In this document: piece after piece, positions 6,789 through 13,188 of the stretch
How positions within the stretch are numbered: the first letter of the stretch is position 1
How the letters are laid out: every line of letters begins with the position of its first letter
DNA from: Candidatus Helarchaeota archaeon
GTDB taxonomy: Archaea; Asgardarchaeota; Lokiarchaeia; Helarchaeales; JABXJV01
Length of the DNA stretch: 13,188 nt
Assembly: GCA_013375355.1 (NCBI GenBank)
Contig: JABXJV010000544.1
Coordinates: forward strand, 1-13,188
Direction: 5' to 3'
The notes under the pieces: model-generated
The model's input: only the letters and a program-made list of their open reading frames with translations
Told to the model about the DNA's origin: nothing
Database searches by the model: none
Program-made: the position numbers and the translations under genes

Positions 6789-7104
6789 ATTTATCAAAAA
6801 AGAAAATTGTTCTAATATCTCTTAAGAAAAATATGAAATAAAAAATTATTGAAATTTGAGAATATTACAATTTTAATTTTAAATATGAACAATACGAAGG
6901 ACTAAGATCAGTTCTATTATTTTCAAAATATTAAATATTGAAAATTTAATCGTTTCAAAATAGTCAAGCTGCTTAAAAAATCAAGATATCCTTTCCCAGA
7001 TGTTCCAAGATTTTAGATCCTAACAATGTGTCGTAAAATTGACAAAAAGAATTATTATTACATAAATTCTTGTAAGTTCAACTTAATAAAAAAAGTTGAT
7101 TAAA
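6789..7104. other. Gene-free AT-rich spacer between divergent genes
   Basis: This 316-base region is shared upstream of the HEAT/E2-like gene and the thiolase. I see no RNA gene or convincing ORF. It holds an imperfect dyad with 7-bp arms (TTTTCAA at 6920-6926, TTGAAAA at 6938-6944) and a direct repeat TTTCAAAATA at 6921-6930 and 6953-6962. These could be operator sites, but the composition makes chance matches easy. No strong Shine-Dalgarno precedes the thiolase ATG. Confidence 0.5.
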
Positions 7105-8421
7105 ATGGCAAAATTAAAAGAATGTGTTGTGGTAGAAGCTGTTAGAACACCCATTGGAAAATCAAGTAGAAAACAGATGAAGAAACTTGGGGGTGCATTT
7201 AGAGAATGTTCAGCACAAGATATGTTAATTACTGTTCTCCGACAAGTTGTTGAGAGAACCAAGGCTCGATGCCCCGATTTTGACCCTAAGGAGATTGAAG
7301 ATTGCCATGTCGGTTGTTTATCACAAATTGGAGAACAAGGTGGTAACATTGGTAGGATCGCAGTATTGCTGGCAGGTTTGCCTGAGGAGATAGCAGGGGC
7401 TACTGTCGACCGCTACTGTAATGCAGGCTTGCAAGCCGTAAATACATGTACTAACGCAATAAAAGTCGGTGATGGAGATATGATGATTGCAGCTGGTGTT
7501 GAGTCTATGACTCACTACGCCATGGGCATAACGTTCCAGATTTGCAATAGCGTAAAAAATTATCCTGGACCAATTTTCTCTCCTCTAATTGCCAATGTAA
7601 TGGGAGAAATGGTTCCACAAGGTGAAAGTGCTGAAATGATTTGTGATAGGTATGGCTTTACTAGAGAACAAATGGACAAGTTCGGTATGTGGAGTCACCA
7701 AAAAGCAACAAAAGCAATGCGTAACGAAGAGGAATACTTCAAAAGAGTTATGCCAGTCACTTATATAAAAAAATATACGGATGAAAAAATGCAACCTATT
7801 AAAGATGAAGCAACAGGAAAACAAAAAAAAGAGGAAGTAACAGTAAAATATGATCAAACGGTTCGACCGATTTATGTGGATAATCCTGAAGTTGCTTGGG
7901 AAAAACTATGCCAACTGAAACCTGTTTTCCGTTCACAAAGAAAGGGTGGACGGGTAACAGCTGGAAATTCATCACAAATTGTAGATGGAGCTGCTGCAAC
8001 TCTCTTGATGTCGGAGGAAAAAGCAGAATCTCTCGGGCTCAAACCTATAGCAAGAGTACTTTCTACAGCAGTTGCAGGTGGCGAACCAAAAATAATGTTA
8101 TTAGCACCCATTCCCGCTTCAATAAGAGCATTAAAGCGTGCTGGAATAACGGTTGATGATCTGGACTGTATTGAACCTAATGAAGCTTTTGCTTCCCCAT
8201 GCCTTGCATTTTCAGTTGATCTAAAATACGATTTCGATGATCCCAGAATAAATCCGACAGGAGGCGCAATTGGTATCGGGCATCCAATCGGAGCATCGGG
8301 TGTAATTTACTTTACTGAGATGTGCCATTATTTGCATAATAATAAAAAGAAATATGGTCTACAGATGATGTGTGGTGGCGGTGGCGTAGGAATAGCTAAT
8401 TGTGTGGAAGGAATCTATTAA
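7105..8421 (+). CDS. Thiolase (acetyl-CoA C-acyltransferase family)
   Basis: This 438-residue cytoplasmic enzyme is predicted to form or cleave acetoacetyl-CoA or 3-ketoacyl-CoA. It carries all family signatures: the nucleophile Cys105 in DRYCNAGLQA, AAGVESMTH (129-137), EPNEAFA (357-363), His393 in GIGHPIGASG, and the second catalytic Cys423 in MMCGGGGVG. The family is usually about 390-400 residues. The extra length lies in a lysine/glutamate-rich insertion around 220-255, between FKRVMPV and RPIYVDN. A non-catalytic archaeal SCP2-type thiolase is unlikely because both cysteines and the histidine are present. It could serve the mevalonate pathway or beta-oxidation, but no HMG-CoA synthase, DUF35 (OB-fold) partner or other acyl-CoA gene is adjacent. 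ATG 7105 was preferred to the in-frame TTG at 7096. Local GC is higher than in neighbours, as often seen in well-expressed genes. Confidence 0.9.
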   Translation: MAKLKECVVVEAVRTPIGKSSRKQMKKLGGAFRECSAQDMLITVLRQVVERTKARCPDFDPKEIEDCHVGCLSQIGEQGGNIGRIAVLLAGLPEEIAGATVDRYCNAGLQAVNTCTNAIKVGDGDMMIAAGVESMTHYAMGITFQICNSVKNYPGPIFSPLIANVMGEMVPQGESAEMICDRYGFTREQMDKFGMWSHQKATKAMRNEEEYFKRVMPVTYIKKYTDEKMQPIKDEATGKQKKEEVTVKYDQTVRPIYVDNPEVAWEKLCQLKPVFRSQRKGGRVTAGNSSQIVDGAAATLLMSEEKAESLGLKPIARVLSTAVAGGEPKIMLLAPIPASIRALKRAGITVDDLDCIEPNEAFASPCLAFSVDLKYDFDDPRINPTGGAIGIGHPIGASGVIYFTEMCHYLHNNKKKYGLQMMCGGGGVGIANCVEGIY

Positions 8422-8430
8422 TCCATAAAC

Positions 8431-8471
8431 TTCTTTTTTTCTTTTCTATTTTTCTAATTTTATTGTTTTTT
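8431..8471 (+). terminator. T-rich termination region after thiolase
   Basis: Five runs of four to seven T, separated by one to four other bases, begin 10 bases after the thiolase stop and fill most of the 59-base gap to the convergent Cdc123-like gene. Oligo-T clusters of this kind are the common archaeal intrinsic terminator. No stem-loop is present. Confidence 0.6.
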
Positions 8472-8480
8472 CATACGATT

Positions 8481-9368
8481 TCAGAGTGAAAATTGATCTT
8501 TTTTAGAAACTGGCTCAGTTCTAATTCTAAACTCAAACGGTCCTTCTTCGAAGATTTTTCGGTCAGTCTTCCATGAAAATAAACAAGGGTCTGTTCCAAG
8601 GAAAAATGGATTTAATTCGATAAAAATTACACGATCTTTTAAAACTGCGAAATCTATAATGAAAGATTCTAGAGTAATTTTGTCTTTTATAGAATTATAG
8701 AAATTTTTAATTCTCTTTTCAATTATTGGGACTTGTTTTGGTAAGTCTGGAAAGAGCAGGTAATGATAATACTGAGAAATAGCATTTAATTCTTTTTTAT
8801 AAACAAAACCCCTAAATTCCATATCGATAGGTATATCAATCCATTCTCTTACGAAAATTTTTTGTGAAAATCCCTTAGTTTTTGAAAATTGTAAAGCAGT
8901 TTCAAGGTCATCATATACTCTTTGGCTATCAAGAAGGAGTTCCATGGCTTCTTTCCCCGAAATTACATTTAGCCCGAGAATTGAGGATTTAACAATAGCA
9001 ATTAATCTAGAATTTTCATCCCCTTTACCTTTTTTCAATTCTTCTTGAAATATTTTATCACTCTTTTTTCGAGCAATACGTGAGTCTTTAGGACTGCGAG
9101 TTGATAATCGAACGAATGCACCTTTTTTTGGGTCTTTAAAACCATTTATAATGCCATCAATGCGTTTTTCATTTTTTCTTAATAACTGTTCCTCCTTGAG
9201 AGTAACTCCTCCTTCTTCTTTTGCCTGTTGATAATAATGTACAAATGCATTGGCCAATTCGATTGACATTGGGAAAAAAATAGTATTCATTGTATAAGAT
9301 TTAAGGGATTCATACCAGTTTTCTATGTTTGTTTCGTTTGAAATACGGAAAATATTTTCTTCATTCAT
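8481..9368 (-). CDS. Cdc123/D123-like ATP-grasp protein
   Basis: A 295-residue protein that matches the eukaryotic Cdc123 (D123) family motif by motif. In order they are GAFVRLSTRSPKD (83-95, the FxRLSSRSPKD hallmark), SQRVYDDL (148-155), FVREWIDIPIDMEFRGFV (172-189), LNAISQYYHYLLFPDL (194-209), FIIDFAVLKDRVIFIELNPF (236-255), and LGTDPCLFSW (257-266). The last two blocks carry the Asp/Glu/Asn set that binds Mg-ATP in ATP-grasp enzymes (Asp239, Glu251, Asn253). In eukaryotes Cdc123 is an assembly factor for eIF2, binding the gamma subunit. Archaea have aIF2 gamma, so a similar role is possible here but is inference. Bacterial relatives have been proposed to act in peptide or protein modification. 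The ATG at 9368 is supported by the compact N-terminal region that precedes the first motif. The gene is divergent from a membrane protein and convergent with thiolase, so it is probably monocistronic. Confidence 0.85.
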   Translation of the reverse strand: MNEENIFRISNETNIENWYESLKSYTMNTIFFPMSIELANAFVHYYQQAKEEGGVTLKEEQLLRKNEKRIDGIINGFKDPKKGAFVRLSTRSPKDSRIARKKSDKIFQEELKKGKGDENSRLIAIVKSSILGLNVISGKEAMELLLDSQRVYDDLETALQFSKTKGFSQKIFVREWIDIPIDMEFRGFVYKKELNAISQYYHYLLFPDLPKQVPIIEKRIKNFYNSIKDKITLESFIIDFAVLKDRVIFIELNPFFLGTDPCLFSWKTDRKIFEEGPFEFRIRTEPVSKKDQFSL

Positions 9369-9453
9369 TCCTATTACCTAATAAATTATTTTTTTCCCAA
9401 AACAGATATGATAAAAAATTTAATTTAAGTCATTAACAACTATTATCTTCAAA

Positions 9454-9464
9454 TTATTATAAAA
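9454..9464 (+). promoter_or_regulatory. TATA-like box of the DUF998-like gene
   Basis: TTATTATAAAA lies 45-55 bases before the ATG at 9509, which would give a leader of roughly 20-30 bases. It is the best box in a very AT-rich 140-base spacer, so confidence is limited. Confidence 0.35.
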
Positions 9465-9508
9465 TTAAAATACATTGTATCAATAATAAATTAAAATAGT
9501 GAGAAAAA

Positions 9509-10231
9509 ATGGGTTTAAAGGAATTTTTAGAGAAAATTACAGAAAAATTTGGCCCAATCTTTGATAAAGTAAACGTAGGTTATTTTGGCATCTTGGTGGC
9601 GATTACTGGAGTAGCAACCATTTCAATTGCTTCATTTTTATATTCCATGGTAGAATCATTTACTATCTTTTCGCATTGGATAAGTAATTTAGGTGGTGCT
9701 TGGACTAACTTATATCAATCACCAAATGGTTCTAATATCATTTTTTCAGTAGGATTAATTATTTTGAGTATTATTACGATACCTTTTATTGTATACTTAG
9801 TGAAAATATTTGTTTCTAGAGACTTGAATTCATTATTATTATTTTTTGCCATTGGATCTGGATTGATTACACTCATTGGACTTTTAGGAGTTGCTTTTTT
9901 TGACTTAAAAACTCAATCCGTTATACATACTTTTAGTGCTGCAGCATTCTTCGCTGGAGGATTAATAATGGTTTTCTTTTTCAGTCTTGCAATGCTTACT
10001 GATTTAGAAATTTCAAAAATACATCCATTATTTGGTTTAATTGTAGTAGGTACGGGACTAATATTTTTAATAACATTTTTACCCCATCTACTTCAAGGCG
10101 CAGACCTTGTAAGTCTTATTGTGTCTACAGAACCAAAAATGGCATTATCAAGATTCTGGGAGTGGGTCTATGTTTTTGCGCTATTCGCTTGGGTCTTTGA
10201 TATGGGTTTTTACACCTTAAGGCTTGAATGA
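9509..10231 (+). CDS. Six-helix membrane protein, DUF998-like
   Basis: 240 residues with an amphipathic, charged N-terminus (1-22) and six predicted membrane helices near 24-46, 76-100, 107-131, 139-163, 172-194 and 215-236. Between helices 1 and 2 it has SHWISNLGG (55-63) followed by SPNGSNIIF (71-79). This is the layout of the DUF998 family, whose members carry a 'hxISDLG...p.s..iFN' segment just before the second helix. Helix 3 ends in a polar FD pair (131-132), and helix 4 starts with IHTFSAAAFF (139-148), also family-like. There is no signal peptide beyond the first helix. DUF998 proteins are common in archaea and have no settled function. No neighbour suggests a partner. The start ATG is the only reasonable one. 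Confidence 0.7.
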   Translation: MGLKEFLEKITEKFGPIFDKVNVGYFGILVAITGVATISIASFLYSMVESFTIFSHWISNLGGAWTNLYQSPNGSNIIFSVGLIILSIITIPFIVYLVKIFVSRDLNSLLLFFAIGSGLITLIGLLGVAFFDLKTQSVIHTFSAAAFFAGGLIMVFFFSLAMLTDLEISKIHPLFGLIVVGTGLIFLITFLPHLLQGADLVSLIVSTEPKMALSRFWEWVYVFALFAWVFDMGFYTLRLE

Positions 10232-10233
10232 AC

Positions 10234-10259
10234 AAATATTTTCAAATATTTTCTTTTAT
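10234..10259 (+). terminator. Tandem 10-mer and T-rich tail after the membrane protein gene
   Basis: AAATATTTTC occurs twice in perfect tandem (10234-10243 and 10244-10253) directly after the stop and runs into TTTTATT. The repeated T-tracts could act as a termination signal for the membrane-protein transcript. Confidence 0.35.
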
Positions 10260-10280
10260 TAGCAGCTAAAATTAACATTA

Positions 10281-10346
10281 TAAAATAAAAAAAGATAGGA
10301 AAGTTTATTATGGATTAATTTCGGAGCTTTTTAAAATAAAAAAAGA
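10281..10346. repeat. Direct repeat TAAAATAAAAAAAGA, two copies
   Basis: Identical 15-base copies lie at 10281-10295 and 10332-10346, in the 230-base space between two convergent stops. No coding potential is seen there. The repeat may be no more than low-complexity AT-rich drift. Confidence 0.4.
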
Positions 10347-10461
10347 ATAAATGATGAAATTTAAAATATGGTGCATGTCCTATCAATAGTTGCATGGGCT
10401 GGAAAATAATAAATCGAAAGAGATTGGAAGGGATTTTTAGAGAAAAAATTATTAATAAGAA

Positions 10462-11289
10462 TTAAACTATTCTATCCCCAGCTTTTGGAGCCATCGAACA
10501 ATATACTTCCTCTATATCGAGAGTTCCGATTGAGATTCCCCCATATTCTTGGATTCCTTGAAACGTACCCCTTACCAAATACATCATTATTTCCAGACTC
10601 ATGCCATAACAAGCCATGAAAGTCCCAGGTTTTATTTTTAAAAATGCATCTTGGAGAATAGAAGGAGTAAAAACCAGTCGATTTCGATTTACAGGTAGAA
10701 GCTCCATTGTAGGAATTATCATCGGATATCCATCTTCATCAATGTATGAAATAAATTTCAGGTTAGATTTGGCTTTAAATATTTTTTCTACCATAGTTGG
10801 CATGATATTTGGCTTATTGCTATCAGCTTTTCCTTCTTTCACAAAATTTTTAATTATTTTTGCGATTTTTCTATCGGTTTTTACTGCAGTATTCGGTGCA
10901 ATAACTTTTTTCACGTCTATAAGACCTACACGCGTAATTCCAGTATATGCATTATTCTTAAATAAAGGTTTTAGGTTAAAATATTCATAATTTTTACCTT
11001 CATATTCCCAATGTGTAAAGTCACCTTTTACAATCCAATTATTGTTATCAAGGGTCAAAAAATTTACAGCACACTTAATATTCTTCTCTAGATTTTTTTT
11101 CGATTTCCCATAGATGAATTCAGCAAACATTAATGTTTTATTATCTTTAGCTTCGAAAGAATTTATAAAAACTAGATTAGGTTTTTGATTTTCGTCAATG
11201 GTGGCTAGAATTTTAATCATCATATCGGGTAAAAATTGAGGAATATCTTCATCTGCTAAATGATCAGTAATATGAATTGCTGTTGTCAT
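10462..11289 (-). CDS. Double split-barrel flavin-type protein (pyridoxamine-phosphate-oxidase-like)
   Basis: 275 residues that look like two copies of the FMN-binding split beta-barrel fold. The first (about 20-132) has ILATIDENQKPNLVFINSFE, then LMFAEFIYGKSKKNLEKN (53-70), CAVNFLTL (73-80), a GDFTHWEYEGKNYEYF segment, and a closing strand GLIDVKKVI. The second (about 168-265) repeats the start as FISYIDEDGYPMIIPTMEL (179-197) and ends with GTFQGIQEYGG...LDIEEVY. The A-x-F-x-x-GKSxKNL stretch resembles the flavin-phosphate contact region of this superfamily. It is cytoplasmic, and FMN (or F420 or heme) binding is inferred. It begins 9 bases after the glycyl radical enzyme stop, with the Shine-Dalgarno GGTGA at 11294-11298, so it belongs to that operon. 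It may supply redox chemistry to the same pathway. It is not the radical-SAM activase. Confidence 0.7.
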   Translation of the reverse strand: MTTAIHITDHLADEDIPQFLPDMMIKILATIDENQKPNLVFINSFEAKDNKTLMFAEFIYGKSKKNLEKNIKCAVNFLTLDNNNWIVKGDFTHWEYEGKNYEYFNLKPLFKNNAYTGITRVGLIDVKKVIAPNTAVKTDRKIAKIIKNFVKEGKADSNKPNIMPTMVEKIFKAKSNLKFISYIDEDGYPMIIPTMELLPVNRNRLVFTPSILQDAFLKIKPGTFMACYGMSLEIMMYLVRGTFQGIQEYGGISIGTLDIEEVYCSMAPKAGDRIV

Positions 11290-11293
11290 ATTT

Positions 11294-11298
11294 TCACC
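11294..11298 (-). promoter_or_regulatory. Shine-Dalgarno GGTGA of the split-barrel gene
   Basis: GGTGA lies between the upstream stop codon and the ATG, with four bases (AAAT) of spacing. It matches the archaeal anti-Shine-Dalgarno core and supports both the start at 11289 and co-transcription with the glycyl radical enzyme. Confidence 0.6.
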
Positions 11299-13188
11299 TT
11301 AAACCTCATGGGATATTCTAGAGATAATTTCGTCTTGTAATAGAGATCCTACAGTAACAAAATATGCATTGTATCCTGTAACTCGAACTAATAGATTTTT
11401 ATAATCTTGGGGATGTTTTTTCGCTTCCTTTAGTGTGTCGGCATCTATCATATTAACTTGAAGGCAACTTCCACCAATATCAATATAGGTTCTTAAAAGA
11501 GCTTTGAATTTCTCAACATCTGCTTTATCTCTCAACATCATCGGGTTGAAACTCATAGTGTGAGAACCACCATTAGGAACTGTATCCAAACCAATTTTTC
11601 CTACACTTTTAATTACACTTGTAGGACCAGACATATCACAACCAGAACTAGGGCAAACACCATTTGATAGATATGTTCCCATCTTACGACCATCAGGTGT
11701 TGCGGTTTGAGTTGCACCATACATTATCCAGTAATTCCAACTTAGATATCCAGCGCGATATTGTTTGTTTGTGGGAGTTTTATATTCAAAAACTTTATGA
11801 GTCCAATATTCATTTACTTCGTGGGCTAATGAGTCCGCATAATCGTCATCATTGCCGTATTTTGGAGCCTTATTCCTTAACAACAATCTTAAAGGTTCCT
11901 TTCCTTCATAATTTACTTTTATAGCTTCTATAATTTCTTCGAGAGTGACTTTTTTGTCCTCATAAACTAACTTTTTCACAGCAAGTAAGGAATCTATAGC
12001 AGTCCCAAAAGCTACACCTTCAACCGTAATAAAATTATACTTGGCACCTCCTTGAGTTATATCTAGACCCTTTTTTGCACAATCATCAACAAGTACTGAT
12101 AGATACGGTGTAGGTTCGTAAGTTGCTCTAATTTCATCGCCTAAATTATAAATCTCTATAATTTTTTCAATTGTGAAAGTTAATTGCTTAATATATGCAT
12201 CATAAAATTGTTGCCAAGTCTCAAACCCAAGCGGATCTCCAGTTTCTGGAGCGTACTGATTTTGAGCTTGAAAGTCCACGCCATTAAATAAAACAAATTC
12301 AATAGCTTTTGAAAGGTTTAAGTTAACATCAACTGTTCCGCTTCGATCACAACCTTGAAGTGTGTTTTCAAGACAGCCTACAGGTGCATAGTCCCATAAT
12401 TTTTCCTCTGGCAGACCTGCAAATTTTAACGCTTTCATAGAAATTTCATCAAAATTCAGTAAAAATGGAGCACCTTGCGCCTGAATAAGCATTTCTACAA
12501 CACGATCTAGTAATTTGTCCGGAGTATTTTTATGCAATCTCACATTTGGCTTTGGTTCTAACATATTCAAATCTTCAATAACTTCAAGCATTAAGTATGT
12601 TAAATCATTTGATAAATCTTCGCCATTTGGTCCCATACCAGATAATGTTATTAGTTGACCAAAACCAGAATTAATTCCTTGATTGTTTCCAACTCTACCT
12701 TGGTAGTCATACGCATAATTACATTTTATCCAGAGACATTCAATTATTTCTTTTGATTCTTCTTTGCTTATATTTCCCTTTTCCAAATCTCTCTTATAAA
12801 ATGGATAAAGATACTGATCAATACGTCCAAATGAAAGACCAGGTCCGGGATAAGATTCATCCGCCATTACTAACATATGAGTAAACCATAAACTCTGAAG
12901 TGCCTCCCAGAATGTTTCGGCTGGTTCCCAAGGGACTTTTAAACAATTTTTTGAGATTTCTAATAATTCTTTTTTCCTTTTTTCATCTTTTTCTTTTTCA
13001 ACTAGCTCCTTCGCTGTATTAGAATATCGTGCTGCGAATTTTTTGGATGTTTCACAACAAATAAGCATGGCTTTTAATTGATTGATTTTTTCAACATTAC
13101 TCGAGTCTGTTTTAGATAATTCTTCTTCTATTTCCTTTTTAACTCCTTTAAATCCAATTTCCAATATTTTGGGATAATTTGGGATTAG
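11299..13188 (-). CDS. Glycyl radical enzyme (PFL-like superfamily), N-terminus outside window
   Basis: The frame stays open to the right edge, giving 629 residues. A TTG at 13164 is internal, because upstream codons continue in a family-like way (NYPKILEIGFKGV). Family members run about 780-850 residues, so roughly 150 or more are missing. Seen in order: VPWEPAETFWEALQSLWF, then SFGRIDQYLYPFYKRDLEKG, GFGQLITLSGMGPNG and PNVRLHKNTP. The active site is APVGCLENTLQG (thiyl Cys codon 12373-12375). Later come TATPDGRKMGTYLSNG, GPTSVIKSVGKIG, HTMSFNPMML and the C-terminal radical loop LVRVTGYNAYF (Gly codon 11374-11376). A single Cys followed by x-Glu fits the diol-dehydratase, TMA-lyase and arylacetate-decarboxylase groups rather than pyruvate formate-lyase, which has adjacent cysteines. 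The loop has RVTGY where RV(S/A)GY is usual. The substrate cannot be named. The oxygen-sensitive radical implies anaerobic life. No activating enzyme is seen downstream; it may lie upstream. Confidence 0.88.
   Translation of the reverse strand, partial: LIPNYPKILEIGFKGVKKEIEEELSKTDSSNVEKINQLKAMLICCETSKKFAARYSNTAKELVEKEKDEKRKKELLEISKNCLKVPWEPAETFWEALQSLWFTHMLVMADESYPGPGLSFGRIDQYLYPFYKRDLEKGNISKEESKEIIECLWIKCNYAYDYQGRVGNNQGINSGFGQLITLSGMGPNGEDLSNDLTYLMLEVIEDLNMLEPKPNVRLHKNTPDKLLDRVVEMLIQAQGAPFLLNFDEISMKALKFAGLPEEKLWDYAPVGCLENTLQGCDRSGTVDVNLNLSKAIEFVLFNGVDFQAQNQYAPETGDPLGFETWQQFYDAYIKQLTFTIEKIIEIYNLGDEIRATYEPTPYLSVLVDDCAKKGLDITQGGAKYNFITVEGVAFGTAIDSLLAVKKLVYEDKKVTLEEIIEAIKVNYEGKEPLRLLLRNKAPKYGNDDDYADSLAHEVNEYWTHKVFEYKTPTNKQYRAGYLSWNYWIMYGATQTATPDGRKMGTYLSNGVCPSSGCDMSGPTSVIKSVGKIGLDTVPNGGSHTMSFNPMMLRDKADVEKFKALLRTYIDIGGSCLQVNMIDADTLKEAKKHPQDYKNLLVRVTGYNAYFVTVGSLLQDEIISRISHEV

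Noticed and set aside
6789..6797. TTG start for the HEAT/E2-like gene
   Set aside because: It adds only three residues, and an ATG follows in frame at 6788.
7096..7104. TTG start for the thiolase
   Set aside because: It adds only three residues; the ATG at 7105 gives the normal thiolase N-terminus.
7083..8156. Several short frames on both strands within the thiolase gene
   Set aside because: All lie inside the strongly supported thiolase; translations are Cys/Phe/Ser-rich and lack family features.
10616..10990. 124-residue + strand frame opposite the split-barrel gene
   Set aside because: It is a shadow of the reverse-strand gene, with no ribosome site or recognisable domain.
13162..13164. 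TTG as the true start of the glycyl radical enzyme
   Set aside because: The frame is open upstream to the edge with family-like residues, and the family needs a longer N-terminus.

Overview
The window reads as an AT-rich archaeal chromosome segment, most likely from an Asgard-type archaeon. Intergenic DNA carries TATA-like boxes about 25-55 bases before several starts and T-rich tracts after stops. The genes include a coenzyme-F420/flavin-type LLM oxidoreductase and a DUF998-like membrane protein. Two genes resemble eukaryotic families: a HEAT-repeat protein ending in an E2 (ubiquitin-conjugating)-like domain, and a Cdc123/D123-type ATP-grasp protein. The lineage is inferred from gene content; no rRNA or tRNA is present to confirm it.

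Layout. 1-800 (-) is the 5' part of a secreted protein made of about 50-56-residue repeats, cut by the window edge and clearly richer in GC than its surroundings. 1045-2172 (-) is an LLM-family oxidoreductase. 2322-3000 (-) is a two-gene PIN-toxin module with the toxin gene first. 3203-3940 (-) is a PAP2 phosphatase, divergent from a FGGY (xylulokinase-like) sugar kinase at 4073-5575 (+). The kinase converges, with only 16 bases between stops, on the HEAT/E2-like gene at 5592-6788 (-). A 316-base spacer without genes precedes a thiolase at 7105-8421 (+). This converges on the Cdc123-like gene at 8481-9368 (-), which is divergent from a six-helix membrane protein at 9509-10231 (+). At the right edge, 10462-13188 (-) is a tight two-gene operon: a glycyl radical enzyme (N-terminus outside the window), then a double split-barrel flavin-type protein starting 9 bases after its stop.

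Most genes look like single-gene units, and no pathway ties the whole window together. Two groupings are functional: the PIN module and the glycyl-radical/flavoprotein operon. The best leads for new biology are the HEAT/E2-like fusion, which keeps the E2 Cys-to-Trp spacing; the Cdc123 homologue outside eukaryotes; and the glycyl radical enzyme of unknown substrate paired with a flavin-type protein. Four upstream in-frame non-ATG starts (at 4040, 6797, 7096 and 13164) were not used. The first three were replaced by nearby ATG codons, and the last frame is open to the window edge.
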